Source of the DNA: Enterobacter sp. kpr-6
GTDB lineage: Bacteria > Pseudomonadota > Gammaproteobacteria > Enterobacterales > Enterobacteriaceae
DNA: 64,000 nt
Direction of reading: 5' to 3'
NCBI RefSeq assembly: GCF_900116015.1
Contig: NZ_FOYH01000012.1
Coordinates: 34,185-98,184, forward strand
The translations under genes and the position numbers were made by a program. Positions 9,336 to 17,816 of this stretch are shown here, one piece after another. The notes under the pieces are model-generated. The model was not told where the DNA came from. It searched no databases and saw only the letters and a program-made list of their open reading frames with translations. Numbering within the stretch: position 1 is the first letter of the stretch; each line of letters opens with the position of its first letter.

Positions 9336-10232
9336 ATGGATGCAAAGCAAACGCGGCATGGAGTATTGCTCGCCCTCGCCGCTTATTTTATCTGGGGGAT
9401 CGCGCCCGCCTATTTCAAACTGATCGACTATGTTCCCGCCAATGAAATTCTGACTCACCGTATAATCTGGTCGTTCTTTTTCATGGTGGCACTGATTAGC
9501 GTCAGCCGTCAGTGGTCACAATTAAAAAAGCTGCTCAGTACACCAAAGAAGATTTTCCTGCTCGCCCTGTCGGCGGTGTTAATCGGCGGGAACTGGATGC
9601 TGTTTATCTGGGCGGTGAATAATCACCACATGCTCGAAGCGAGCCTCGGCTACTTTATCAACCCGCTGGTCAATATTCTGTTGGGGATGATTTTCCTCGG
9701 CGAGCGCTTCCGCCGGATGCAATGGCTGGCGGTGATCCTCGCGGGCTGCGGCGTGCTGGTCCAGCTATGGACGTTTGGTTCGCTGCCGGTTATCGCCCTG
9801 GCGCTGGCCTTTAGCTTCGCCTTCTACGGGTTGATTCGTAAGAAAATCGCCGTTGATGCACAAACCGGCATGCTGATTGAAACGCTGTGGCTGCTCCCGG
9901 TCGCCGCCATCTGGCTGTTTGGCCTTGCCGATACCGCCACCAGTCACCTGGGGCAAAATCCATGGTCGCTTAATCTGTTGCTGATGGCGGCAGGCGTGGT
10001 AACCACAATCCCATTGCTGTGCTTTACCGGTGCGGCAACGCGTTTACGCCTCTCCACGCTGGGCTTTTTCCAGTACATCGGACCGACGTTGATGTTCCTG
10101 CTGGCAGTGGTCTTTTATGGCGAAGTGCCGGGCGCGGACAAAATGGTAACCTTTGCGTTTATCTGGGTGGCGCTGGCGGTTTTTGTGATGGATGCGATTT
10201 ATACGCAGCGCAGGACGCTCAGGGGGTTGTGA
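9336..10232 (+). CDS. rarD: RarD, EamA/DMT-family permease
   Basis: This 298-residue protein has about ten membrane segments and two EamA repeats. It begins MDAKQTRHGVLLALAAYFIWGIAPAYFKLI, the characteristic RarD N-terminus (YFIWGIAPAYFK). The name came from chloramphenicol resistance but the substrate is unsettled. Downstream is a cluster of palindromic repeats and then convergent corA. The E. coli genes yigF and yigG, which I place between rarD and corA there, are absent. Confidence 0.93.
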   Translation: MDAKQTRHGVLLALAAYFIWGIAPAYFKLIDYVPANEILTHRIIWSFFFMVALISVSRQWSQLKKLLSTPKKIFLLALSAVLIGGNWMLFIWAVNNHHMLEASLGYFINPLVNILLGMIFLGERFRRMQWLAVILAGCGVLVQLWTFGSLPVIALALAFSFAFYGLIRKKIAVDAQTGMLIETLWLLPVAAIWLFGLADTATSHLGQNPWSLNLLLMAAGVVTTIPLLCFTGAATRLRLSTLGFFQYIGPTLMFLLAVVFYGEVPGADKMVTFAFIWVALAVFVMDAIYTQRRTLRGL

Positions 10233-10236
10233 GTTT

Positions 10237-10382
10237 CCCCCTCACCCCGGCCCTCTCCCCATGGGAGAGGGAGAAAAGCGGGTCCGTGCTCGGGCTGTTC
10301 CCTCCTCCTCAGGGAGAGGGAGAAAGGCGAGTCCGTGCTCGGGCTGTTCCCTCTCCCTCAGGGAGAGGGTTAGGGTGAGGGT
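10237..10382. repeat. REP-like palindromic repeat cluster A with 49-nt tandem unit
   Basis: Between convergent rarD and corA, CCCTCACCCC... opens and ...TTAGGGTGAGGG closes the element, with several CCCTCTCCC/GGGAGAGGG hairpin arms inside. The segment holding GTCCGTGCTCGGGCTGTTCC occurs twice, at 10282 and 10331, a 49-nt tandem period. The same arms recur at three other intergenic sites in this window. Confidence 0.85.
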
Positions 10383-10391
10383 GGTTTTACA

Positions 10392-11342
10392 TCAAAGCCA
10401 GTTACGACGCTTAAAGTACAAATACGGTGCCAGACCGGCGAGCATCATCAGGATAATCGCGCCAGGATACCCAAAGCTCCATTTCAACTCCGGCATAAAC
10501 TCAAAGTTCATCCCGTAGCTTGAGGCTACCAGCGTCGGCGGCAGGAACACGACGGATACCACCGAGAAGATTTTGATAATCCGGTTCTGTTCGATATTGA
10601 TAAAGCCCATCGCCGCCTGCATCAGGAAGTTCACCTTCTGAAACAGCGATTCGTTGTGCGGCAGCAGGGATTCGATATCGCGCAGGATCTCACGCGCCTG
10701 TTCAAGCTGACCGCCCGGTAAACGCGCTTTGCGTACCAGAAAGTTCAGCGCGCGCTGGGTATCCATCAGACACAAACGCACTTTCCAGCCCACGTCTTCC
10801 AGCTCCGCCAGCGTTGAGAGCGCTTCGTCGTATTCGTCGCCCTGATGCCCTTCCATGATCACGCGGCTCAGCTTTTCCAGATCGCTGTAAATGTTTTCGA
10901 TTTCGTCCGCAAGCTGTTCGATTTTGGTTTCGAACAGATCCAGCAGCAGTTCATAGGCGTTGCCGTCAATCATCGCCTGGCTGCGGGCGCGCATACGGTA
11001 AAGACGGAAAGCGGGTAATTCGCGCTCGCGCAGGGTGAACAGGCGGCCATCACGGATGGTAAACGCCACGGTGGAGTTACCGGCGTGATCTTCCGCATCC
11101 TCGAAAAAGAAGAAGGAGTGGATATGCAGGCCGTCTTCATCTTCAAAGAAACGCGCGGAGGCTTCGATATCTTCCAGTTCCGGGCGCGTGGCCAGGCTTT
11201 GACCCAGTTCTGACTGTACGCGGTGTCGCTCATCGTCATCCGGCTCGACCAGATCCACCCATACGGCGTCAATAAGGGGTTGTGACTCTTCTGCTTCCAG
11301 ACGAGACAGGCGATTATTTTCCAGTTGAAATGCGCTCAGCAT
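10392..11342 (-). CDS. corA: CorA, magnesium/nickel/cobalt channel
   Basis: The product is 316 residues with a large acidic cytoplasmic N-domain, a long stalk helix and two C-terminal membrane helices. The signature [11 protein letters not shown] between the two helices is the Mg2+ selectivity loop. The C-terminus is basic ([10 protein letters not shown]). It forms a homopentameric inner-membrane Mg2+ channel. The start [15 protein letters not shown] matches E. coli CorA; the frame remains open 16 codons upstream into the leader. A long 5' leader with hairpins precedes the gene (separate entry). Confidence 0.96.
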   Translation of the reverse strand: MLSAFQLENNRLSRLEAEESQPLIDAVWVDLVEPDDDERHRVQSELGQSLATRPELEDIEASARFFEDEDGLHIHSFFFFEDAEDHAGNSTVAFTIRDGRLFTLRERELPAFRLYRMRARSQAMIDGNAYELLLDLFETKIEQLADEIENIYSDLEKLSRVIMEGHQGDEYDEALSTLAELEDVGWKVRLCLMDTQRALNFLVRKARLPGGQLEQAREILRDIESLLPHNESLFQKVNFLMQAAMGFINIEQNRIIKIFSVVSVVFLPPTLVASSYGMNFEFMPELKWSFGYPGAIILMMLAGLAPYLYFKRRNWL

Positions 11343-11610
11343 GACCGGGACTCCCAATGCAAAAATTATCGGACAGTTCGGTGGGCACACAGAAACAAAT
11401 TGGGTTTCAGACCATTAAACAGCCTGACTCAGAGCGACGGGAAAAAGAGGTCGCTGACAACCACTAAGGCCATCAGCACAAGAGGATAGCCTTAGGAGTT
11501 GTTCCTGGATGACAGGGAATTGAGCCAGTATCTACTGGGTGTGTCCAAGGCGAATGTCCTCTTAGCGTAATCGTGCGCGCATGTTACGCCAGCAAAAAAA
11601 TGGCGTCAAC
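11343..11610 (-). promoter_or_regulatory. corA promoter and long mRNA leader (CorL-type)
   Basis: A sigma-70-like promoter reads TTGACG-17 nt-TAACAT on the minus strand (-35 at 11604-11609, -10 at 11581-11586). It gives a leader of about 230 nt. The leader contains a perfect 7-bp stem CTAAGGC/GCCTTAG (arms at 11489-11495 and 11464-11470). It also holds short frames: an 18-codon one from a TTG at 11548 to a stop at 11492 (LDTPSRYWLNSLSSRNNS), and MALVVVSDLFFPSL overlapping the second stem arm. Salmonella corA is controlled by translation of a leader peptide (corL) coupled to Rho-dependent termination. Equating either frame with corL is tentative. The remaining bases to the uvrD stop at 11697 show nothing further. 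Confidence 0.5.
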
Positions 11611-11696
11611 ACGCAACGGAACGCTGAAGAACATTAATTAACCTTACCGGTATAAGGCTAGCAGAGTATTACAAAATAATGATATTTTTCTGAAAG

Positions 11697-13859
11697 TTAC
11701 ACAGTTTCCAGCTTCGCATAGGCGGCCACCAGCCATTTGATCCCCTGCCCCGCAAAGGCAACCTGTAAGCGACTGTGCTCGCCGCTGCCTTCCAGATTGA
11801 CGATAGTACCCTCGCCAAATTTGGCATGGCGCACCCGCTGGCCGAGCTTATAACCGGAGTCATTCTGCGTAATTGGCGTACCCAGTTGCTTGTGGCTGAC
11901 CGGGCGACTGATGCTGGCGCGCAGACGCACTTCTTCCACGCAGTTTTCTGGCAGTTCGCCAATGAAGCGGGACGGACGGTGATACACCTCTTTACCGTAC
12001 AGGCGGCGGGTTTCGGCATAGGTCAGCGTCAGTTTCTGCATCGCGCGCGTAACGCCCACGTAGGCCAGGCGGCGCTCTTCTTCCAGACGCCCGCCCTCAT
12101 CCAGCGACATCTGACTTGGGAACATGCCTTCTTCCATGCCCACAATAAACACCTGCGGGAACTCCAGACCCTTCGCGGAGTGCAGCGTCATCAGTTGCAC
12201 CGCATCCTGCCAGGTGTCGGCCTGCCCTTCGCCCGCTTCCAGCGCCGCGTGGGACAAAAACGCCTGCAACGGCATCAGATCTTCTTCTTCGTCGTTGTAA
12301 CTGAACTGGCGCGTTGCGGTGACCAGTTCCTCTAAGTTCTCAATACGCGCCTGGCCCTTCTCGCCTTTTTCCTGCTCGTACATGATGAACAGGCCGGAAT
12401 CTTTGATCACCCGGTCAGCCTGCACGTGCAGCGGCATGTCGGAGGTTTCCTGCGCCAGAGCGTCAATAAGCTCCATAAAACGTTGCAGCGCGCTGGCGGC
12501 ACGTCCGGCGAGCGCTTTTTCCTGCAAGAGTTCACGGCACGCCTGCCATAGCGTGAGCTGGCGATCGCGTGACGCCTGACGCACCACGTCGAGGGTACGG
12601 TCGCCAATGCCGCGCGTCGGCGTGTTCACCACGCGCTCAAAAGCGGCATCATCGTTGCGGTTGGCAATCAGGCGCAAATAGGAGAGTGCGTCTTTGATTT
12701 CCTGACGTTCGAAGAAGCGCATCCCGCCATAAATGCGGTACGGCATGCTGACCTGCAACAGCGCTTCTTCCAGCACGCGCGACTGGGCGTTGCTGCGGTA
12801 CAAAATGGCGCACTGCTCAAGCGCACCGCCATTGTCCTGCCAGGTTTTGATGCGGTTCACCACGAAGCGGGCTTCGTCGAGTTCGTTGAACGCGCAATAG
12901 AGTGAAATGGGTTCGCCGTCGGTACCGTCGGTCCACAGTTTTTTACCCAGGCGGCCATTGTTGTTTTCAATCAGGGCGTTGGCCGCGCTCAGGATATTGC
13001 TGGTCGAGCGGTAGTTCTGCTCAAGGCGAATGGTGTCGGCACCAGGGAAATCGTTCAGGAAGCGTTGAATGTTTTCCACCTGCGCGCCGCGCCAGCCGTA
13101 GATCGACTGGTCATCGTCACCGACGATCATCACTTTGCCGCTGTCACCCGCCAGCAGGCGGATCCACGCGTACTGAATGTTGTTGGTATCCTGGAATTCG
13201 TCCACCAGGATATTGGTAAAGCGTTCACGGTAGTGGTTAAGAATGTGCGGCTTGTTGAGCCACAGCTCGTGCGCGCGCAGCAGCAGTTCGGCGAAATCCA
13301 CCAGTCCGGCGCGATCGCAGGCTTCCTGATAGGCCTGATAGACCTTCTGCCAGGTCTGTTCCACCGGGTTGCCAAAACTTTGAATGTGATGCGGTCGAAT
13401 GCCTTCGTCTTTCTGACCGTTGATGTACCACATCGCCTGACGCGGCGGCCACTGCTTCTCATCGAGATTCATGGCTTTAATCAGGCGGCGTAACAGACGG
13501 AGCTGATCTTCGCTATCGAGGATCTGGAAATCCTGCGGCAGATTAGCGTCCATGTGGTGCGCACGCAGCAGGCGGTGCGCCAGTCCGTGAAACGTGCCCA
13601 CCCACATCCCGCCCTGACTGGTGCCCATCAACTGGCCGATACGGTGACGCATCTCCGCCGCCGCTTTGTTGGTAAAGGTCACCGCCATGATGGAGTACGG
13701 CGAGCAATTCTCTACCGTCAGTAGCCAGGCGATGCGATGCACCAGCACGCGTGTCTTACCACTGCCCGCTCCGGCCAGCACCAGCATATTGCTGCGCGTG
13801 GCGGCGACGGCGTCACGCTGTTTGTCATTAAGGCTGTCGAGCAGGTAAGAAACGTCCAT
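11697..13859 (-). CDS. uvrD: UvrD, DNA helicase II
   Basis: The product is 720 residues, the E. coli length. It is a superfamily 1A 3'-5' helicase with Walker A AGAGSGKT (about residues 29-36), motif II DEFQDTN, motif [15 protein letters not shown] and motif VI VGVTRAM. A C-terminal Tudor-like tail (YKLGQRVRHAKFGEGTIVN) binds RNA polymerase. It acts in nucleotide excision repair and mismatch repair. The start MDVSYLLDSLNDKQRDAV aligns with E. coli; 14 upstream in-frame codons are discounted. A LexA box sits 60 nt upstream. Confidence 0.97.
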   Translation of the reverse strand: MDVSYLLDSLNDKQRDAVAATRSNMLVLAGAGSGKTRVLVHRIAWLLTVENCSPYSIMAVTFTNKAAAEMRHRIGQLMGTSQGGMWVGTFHGLAHRLLRAHHMDANLPQDFQILDSEDQLRLLRRLIKAMNLDEKQWPPRQAMWYINGQKDEGIRPHHIQSFGNPVEQTWQKVYQAYQEACDRAGLVDFAELLLRAHELWLNKPHILNHYRERFTNILVDEFQDTNNIQYAWIRLLAGDSGKVMIVGDDDQSIYGWRGAQVENIQRFLNDFPGADTIRLEQNYRSTSNILSAANALIENNNGRLGKKLWTDGTDGEPISLYCAFNELDEARFVVNRIKTWQDNGGALEQCAILYRSNAQSRVLEEALLQVSMPYRIYGGMRFFERQEIKDALSYLRLIANRNDDAAFERVVNTPTRGIGDRTLDVVRQASRDRQLTLWQACRELLQEKALAGRAASALQRFMELIDALAQETSDMPLHVQADRVIKDSGLFIMYEQEKGEKGQARIENLEELVTATRQFSYNDEEEDLMPLQAFLSHAALEAGEGQADTWQDAVQLMTLHSAKGLEFPQVFIVGMEEGMFPSQMSLDEGGRLEEERRLAYVGVTRAMQKLTLTYAETRRLYGKEVYHRPSRFIGELPENCVEEVRLRASISRPVSHKQLGTPITQNDSGYKLGQRVRHAKFGEGTIVNLEGSGEHSRLQVAFAGQGIKWLVAAYAKLETV

Positions 13860-13918
13860 TGGCACCGCCGGATAAAGATCGAAGAGTGTAACGCCCGGCA
13901 AGCGGGCTTACAGGAACA

Positions 13919-13934
13919 CTGTTAATTTATACAG
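13919..13934 (-). promoter_or_regulatory. LexA (SOS) box upstream of uvrD
   Basis: CTGTATAAATTAACAG on the minus strand is a perfect CTGT-N8-ACAG LexA operator with an AT-rich core. It lies 60 nt upstream of the uvrD start codon, where the E. coli uvrD operator also lies. It lies just past the stop of yigB, the preceding gene on the same strand. Confidence 0.85.
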
Positions 13935-13946
13935 ATTAGCTGGTGA

Positions 13947-14663
13947 TTATATCAGCGAGGTCAGAGATGCCAACTGCGAAATTTCAATGTGCGGTAATAA
14001 ACGGCTGTCGCGCGTGGTCATCAGATCCGCCCCGTCCGGTTTGATCCAGCAGGCCTGCATACCGCTGCGGATTGCGCCCGCGACATCGGTGGTGAGGTCA
14101 TCGCCCACGTGGAGGATCTCGCCTAACGGCAGATTGAGTTTTTCCGCCGCCAGATGATACATGTCGCTGAACGGCTTTGAGCGTCCGTCCGGGCCTGCAC
14201 GCAGCACGAATTTAAAATAATCGCCGAGGCCAAACAACTCCGGCTGGGCATTGCCATTGGTGATCGCCACCAGCGGCCATTTTTCGGCCAGTTTGACCAG
14301 CGCGTCGTGCGTGGTCTGCGGCACGTCGATACGACTACGCCACTCGGCAAAATGCGCCATCGCCGCATTCGCGCCCGATGCCGCCTCTTCCGCGCTTAAC
14401 CCCGCGTTGAGCATCGCCTGCTCGACGGCGCGATGCCGCCAGACCGTCACATCGTGGTAGATGTCCGGCTCCGTTTCACGCAGAGCCTGGCGCAATTGCT
14501 GAAGGTCGCTGTTTTGCAGCGCGTTCAGCGCCGGATGGTAATTTTGCACGAAGGTCAGTGATTCCTGCTCGGTGCGCAGAATCACCTGACGGTTATCATA
14601 CAGCGTGTCGTCGAGATCGAACGTCAGGGCTGAGATGTGGCCCAATGGGCGGTAAAAACGCAT
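13947..14663 (-). CDS. yigB: YigB, HAD-family FMN phosphatase
   Basis: This 238-residue HAD hydrolase has motif [11 protein letters not shown] near residues 16-25, motif II ITNGN and motif [14 protein letters not shown]. coli YigB dephosphorylates FMN in riboflavin synthesis. It follows xerC, with its start codon at the xerC stop (shared base 14663), and is the last gene of the dapF-yigA-xerC-yigB unit. Confidence 0.94.
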   Translation of the reverse strand: MRFYRPLGHISALTFDLDDTLYDNRQVILRTEQESLTFVQNYHPALNALQNSDLQQLRQALRETEPDIYHDVTVWRHRAVEQAMLNAGLSAEEAASGANAAMAHFAEWRSRIDVPQTTHDALVKLAEKWPLVAITNGNAQPELFGLGDYFKFVLRAGPDGRSKPFSDMYHLAAEKLNLPLGEILHVGDDLTTDVAGAIRSGMQACWIKPDGADLMTTRDSRLLPHIEISQLASLTSLI

Positions 14664-15565
14664 TATTTCCCCCGTTTGGCGCGTGGGTGCGCCGCATCGT
14701 ACACTGAGGCAAGATGTTGAAAATCAAGATGAGTATAGATCTGGGTTGTCGACAGATTGGCGTGGCCGAGCAGTTCCTGAACGCCGCGCAAATCCCCGCT
14801 GGATTCCAGCATATGGGTGGCGAATGAATGGCGCAGTTTATGCGGGTGAACGTGGCTGTTGAGCCCCTGCTTAATGCCCCATTCAGCAAAGCGTTTCTGC
14901 ACGTTGCGCGCGGAGATACGCTTGCCGAGTTTGGATAGAAACAGGGCGTCGTCGTCCGTGCCAAATAAACCGCGTAAATCCAGCCAGTGCTCAATCCACA
15001 CCACTGCGTTACGGCCAACTGGCAAACGGCGCTCTTTGCTGCCTTTGCCCATCACCCACACTTCGCCGGATTCTAAATCCAGATGTTTGATATCCAGATT
15101 CACCAGCTCCGATAAACGCAGGCCCGCGCCGTACATCACTTCCAGCATCGCGCGATCGCGCACCGCCAGCGGATCGTTAAGATCGATATCCAGCAGGCGG
15201 TTGACGTCATCAACTTCGATGTTTTTTGGCAGATGGCGCGGCGCTTTCGGCGCGGAGATGCCTTTTGCCGGATTCGCCGCAAGCTCGCCCTGCGAAACCA
15301 GCCAGTCGAAAAAGCTGCGCAACGCGGAGAGACGCAGGGCCAGGCTTGCCGCACCGAGACCCTGGCGACGGCTGCGCACGGCGAACGTGCGCACCATTGC
15401 CGCATCGCACTGCGACCAGTTCTTGAGACCTGATTCACCGGCAATCACCATAATGGCGTCGAGCTGGCGCTGATAATTAAGCAGGGTTATCGGGCTGAGC
15501 TGGCGCTCAACGCCGAGGTAGCGCAGGAAACGGTCGGCGGACTCACGCAGTGCGGCGTCGCTCAT
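14663..15565 (-). CDS. xerC: XerC, tyrosine recombinase
   Basis: The product is 300 residues (298 in E. coli). An N-terminal SAM-like core-binding domain precedes the catalytic domain. The catalytic pentad can be read as Arg in GAGLRLSEL, Lys in [11 protein letters not shown]-x-x-R in [10 protein letters not shown], His in LGHANLSTT and the nucleophile Tyr in QIYTH. With XerD it resolves chromosome dimers at dif. It overlaps yigA by 4 nt (15562-15565), suggesting translational coupling. Confidence 0.96.
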   Translation of the reverse strand: MSDAALRESADRFLRYLGVERQLSPITLLNYQRQLDAIMVIAGESGLKNWSQCDAAMVRTFAVRSRRQGLGAASLALRLSALRSFFDWLVSQGELAANPAKGISAPKAPRHLPKNIEVDDVNRLLDIDLNDPLAVRDRAMLEVMYGAGLRLSELVNLDIKHLDLESGEVWVMGKGSKERRLPVGRNAVVWIEHWLDLRGLFGTDDDALFLSKLGKRISARNVQKRFAEWGIKQGLNSHVHPHKLRHSFATHMLESSGDLRGVQELLGHANLSTTQIYTHLDFQHLASVYDAAHPRAKRGK

Positions 15566-16269
15566 ACGCGCTCAATCCAGCGCTCCAGCAACTCCGGCAT
15601 CATCAGCGCGATCTCCTGGAGCAGATGGGTGCCCTGATCCTGCTGATAGTGATGCACGTCGCGGCTGCTAAACAGGATCACACCCAGGTCACCGTCGCGG
15701 CCCATCATTGACATCGCCACGGACCCCACCGCCTTCGCCTCTGGCAGGACAACCAGCAGTTCCGGACCGTTGAGCGGGCCAAGATAGTGGTTTTCCTGGC
15801 CGAGGCGCTGGATGCGCAACGGTTCGAACGCCTGGCGACTCAGCGCCAGATGGGTGAAGCCAGAAGGTGCGCCAATGCGCCAGCGATCGGGGAATAAACG
15901 GATGCTCGCGCCCGCCAGCCCCATCTCCCGCGCCCAGCGGTTAAAGCGCGTGAGCAGATCGTCAAGACTGGTTGCCAGCGCCAGGCGGCTCTGCAAGCGC
16001 AGCAAACGATAGAACAACGCTTCGTTACTGCTGGCCTGTTCCATCAACAGCGTCATGTTCTCTTCGAGCACATTGATGTGATGGCGCGCGCGTACCATGT
16101 GCCACTCGACCAGCGACACGGCACCCTGCACCGGATGGGGCACCTGCATCTGTTCGACTGAACGGGCATTACGGATAAAAAACCCAGGATTACGCAGCAG
16201 ATACTCCACCACTTCACGATCGGTGAGCGTGGCAGGAGCCTCCTGCTGTTCTTCCTCAATTTGCTTCAT
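15562..16269 (-). CDS. yigA: YigA, DUF484 (GAF-like) protein
   Basis: This 235-residue protein belongs to the DUF484 family. A helical N-terminus ([17 protein letters not shown], the family signature) precedes a GAF-like domain ending [14 protein letters not shown]. No biochemical role is established. Its place between dapF and xerC is conserved in enterics. It overlaps dapF (16266-16269) and xerC by 4 nt each, so it is made from the same mRNA. Confidence 0.9.
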   Translation of the reverse strand: MKQIEEEQQEAPATLTDREVVEYLLRNPGFFIRNARSVEQMQVPHPVQGAVSLVEWHMVRARHHINVLEENMTLLMEQASSNEALFYRLLRLQSRLALATSLDDLLTRFNRWAREMGLAGASIRLFPDRWRIGAPSGFTHLALSRQAFEPLRIQRLGQENHYLGPLNGPELLVVLPEAKAVGSVAMSMMGRDGDLGVILFSSRDVHHYQQDQGTHLLQEIALMMPELLERWIERV

Positions 16270-17090
16270 AGATGAATAAATCCGTCATAGACGTGTGTTG
16301 CCGGGCCAGTCATATATAACGGAGAACCCGGTCCCTTCCAGGCGATATCAAGGCGACCGCCAGGTAAATCCACGCGAACCTCTTCCGCCAGCAATCCCTG
16401 TTGGATACCGACTGCGACCGCTGCACAAGCGCCGCTGCCGCAGGCCTGCGTTTCACCCGCGCCGCGTTCAAAGACGCGCAGGCGGATCTGTTCACGTTTG
16501 AGTACTTGCATAAAACCGATGTTGGCCCGCTCCGGGAAGCGCTCATGGCTTTCCATCACCGGACCCAGCGTTTCTACGGGCGCGGTATCCACATCATCAA
16601 CCTGAATGACGCAGTGTGGATTGCCCATGGAAACGACGCCGCAGAGAATAGTTTGTTCAGCGGCGCGCATAATATAAGTCTTTTCTGCTTTGTTGGCGCG
16701 GAACGGCACGGCACCGGGTTCAAAGTTTGGCTCGCCCATATTGACCCGCACCAGCTCGTCTTCCGTTACGCTTAATACCATACGTCCGTTGGCCGTACTG
16801 ACGCGAATGTCGCGTTTATTGGTCAAACCTTTCAGACGCACAAAACGGGCAAAACAGCGCGCACCGTTGCCACACTGCGACACTTCGCTGCCGTCAGCGT
16901 TGAAAATGCGGTAATGAAAGTCGAGATCGGGATCGTAAGGCGGTTCGACGATCAACAGTTGATCGAATCCCACGCCCAGATGCCGGTCTGCCAGGCGGCG
17001 GATCAGCTCTGGCGAGAAAAAGACGTTCTGCGTTACCGCGTCGACGACCATAAAATCGTTGCCAAGGCCATGCATTTTAGAGAACTGCAT
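16266..17090 (-). CDS. dapF: DapF, diaminopimelate epimerase
   Basis: The product is 274 residues. The two catalytic cysteines lie in the motifs CGNGARC and [11 protein letters not shown]. It converts LL- to meso-diaminopimelate for lysine and peptidoglycan synthesis. Two adjacent ATGs are possible. The second (17090) was chosen because it places GGAG 6 nt upstream and gives the E. coli start [13 protein letters not shown]. It heads the dapF-yigA-xerC-yigB overlap chain and lies 36 nt downstream of lptM. Confidence 0.96.
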   Translation of the reverse strand: MQFSKMHGLGNDFMVVDAVTQNVFFSPELIRRLADRHLGVGFDQLLIVEPPYDPDLDFHYRIFNADGSEVSQCGNGARCFARFVRLKGLTNKRDIRVSTANGRMVLSVTEDELVRVNMGEPNFEPGAVPFRANKAEKTYIMRAAEQTILCGVVSMGNPHCVIQVDDVDTAPVETLGPVMESHERFPERANIGFMQVLKREQIRLRVFERGAGETQACGSGACAAVAVGIQQGLLAEEVRVDLPGGRLDIAWKGPGSPLYMTGPATHVYDGFIHL

Positions 17091-17126
17091 CATCTACTCC
17101 ATTTACGCGGATACAGAACGTGAGTC

Positions 17127-17330
17127 TTAATAATTCACTTGCGTCGGGCCATTGTCGATGCCGCGATCGTTACGTTCAGGCGACAGGTCCTGCTCGAGAC
17201 TTTCAACTTTTTTCGTCGGCGGCGGTGCAGATTTGTCGGCTGGCGGGAAGTAGAGAGGTCCTTTCAGACCGCAGCCCGCAAGGCTGAATAATGCCGTTAA
17301 AACACAAAGCGCGCGGAACACATTCTTCAT
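17127..17330 (-). CDS. lptM: LptM (YifL), small outer-membrane lipoprotein
   Basis: This 67-residue precursor has a signal peptide ending in the lipobox LAGC, so Cys20 is acylated. It is followed by GLKGPLYFPP, the conserved LptM start, and then a Pro/Lys-rich linker. LptM binds the LptDE translocon and helps LptD form native disulfides. It lies upstream of dapF on the same strand and diverges from cyaY. Confidence 0.93.
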   Translation of the reverse strand: MKNVFRALCVLTALFSLAGCGLKGPLYFPPADKSAPPPTKKVESLEQDLSPERNDRGIDNGPTQVNY

Positions 17331-17466
17331 TATGGTTTGCCTGTAAGTTCATGCTTTCTGTTTTCTATCATCGCAGGAGAAGGCACAAAAGCAAGAGTTA
17401 GCGCACTTCCTGCATTGGGATTTGTTTCGCGTTATACTCGCGGCATCACGAAAAAAAGGAAAAAAA

Positions 17467-17787
17467 ATGAACGACTCAGAATTTCATCGCCTTGCCGATA
17501 ACCTGTGGCAAACCATTGAAGAGCGCCTGGATGACCATGACGGCGACAGCGATATCGACTGCGAAATCAACGGCGGCGTACTGACGCTCACCTTTGAAAA
17601 CGGCAGCAAAATCATCGTCAATCGCCAGGAGCCGCTGCATCAGGTCTGGCTGGCGACCAAACAGGGCGGCTACCATTTCGATCTGAAAGATGAGGAATGG
17701 ATTTGCGATCGCAGCGGTGAAAACTTCTGGGATGTGCTGGAAAACGCGGCCACGCAGCAAGCGGGCGAAAACGTCAGTTTTCGTTGA
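17467..17787 (+). CDS. cyaY: CyaY, bacterial frataxin
   Basis: The product is 106 residues with the frataxin fold. An acidic first helix ([19 protein letters not shown]) and D-rich strand ([13 protein letters not shown]) form the iron-binding ridge, and [13 protein letters not shown] is the IscS-contact strand. It modulates Fe-S cluster assembly. The start was set at the ATG preceded by AAGGAAAAAA and matching E. coli; 15 upstream open codons are discounted. It converges on cyaA. Confidence 0.95.
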   Translation: MNDSEFHRLADNLWQTIEERLDDHDGDSDIDCEINGGVLTLTFENGSKIIVNRQEPLHQVWLATKQGGYHFDLKDEEWICDRSGENFWDVLENAATQQAGENVSFR

Positions 17788-17816
17788 TCATAAGCCCGGC
17801 GATGTGCGAACCGGGC

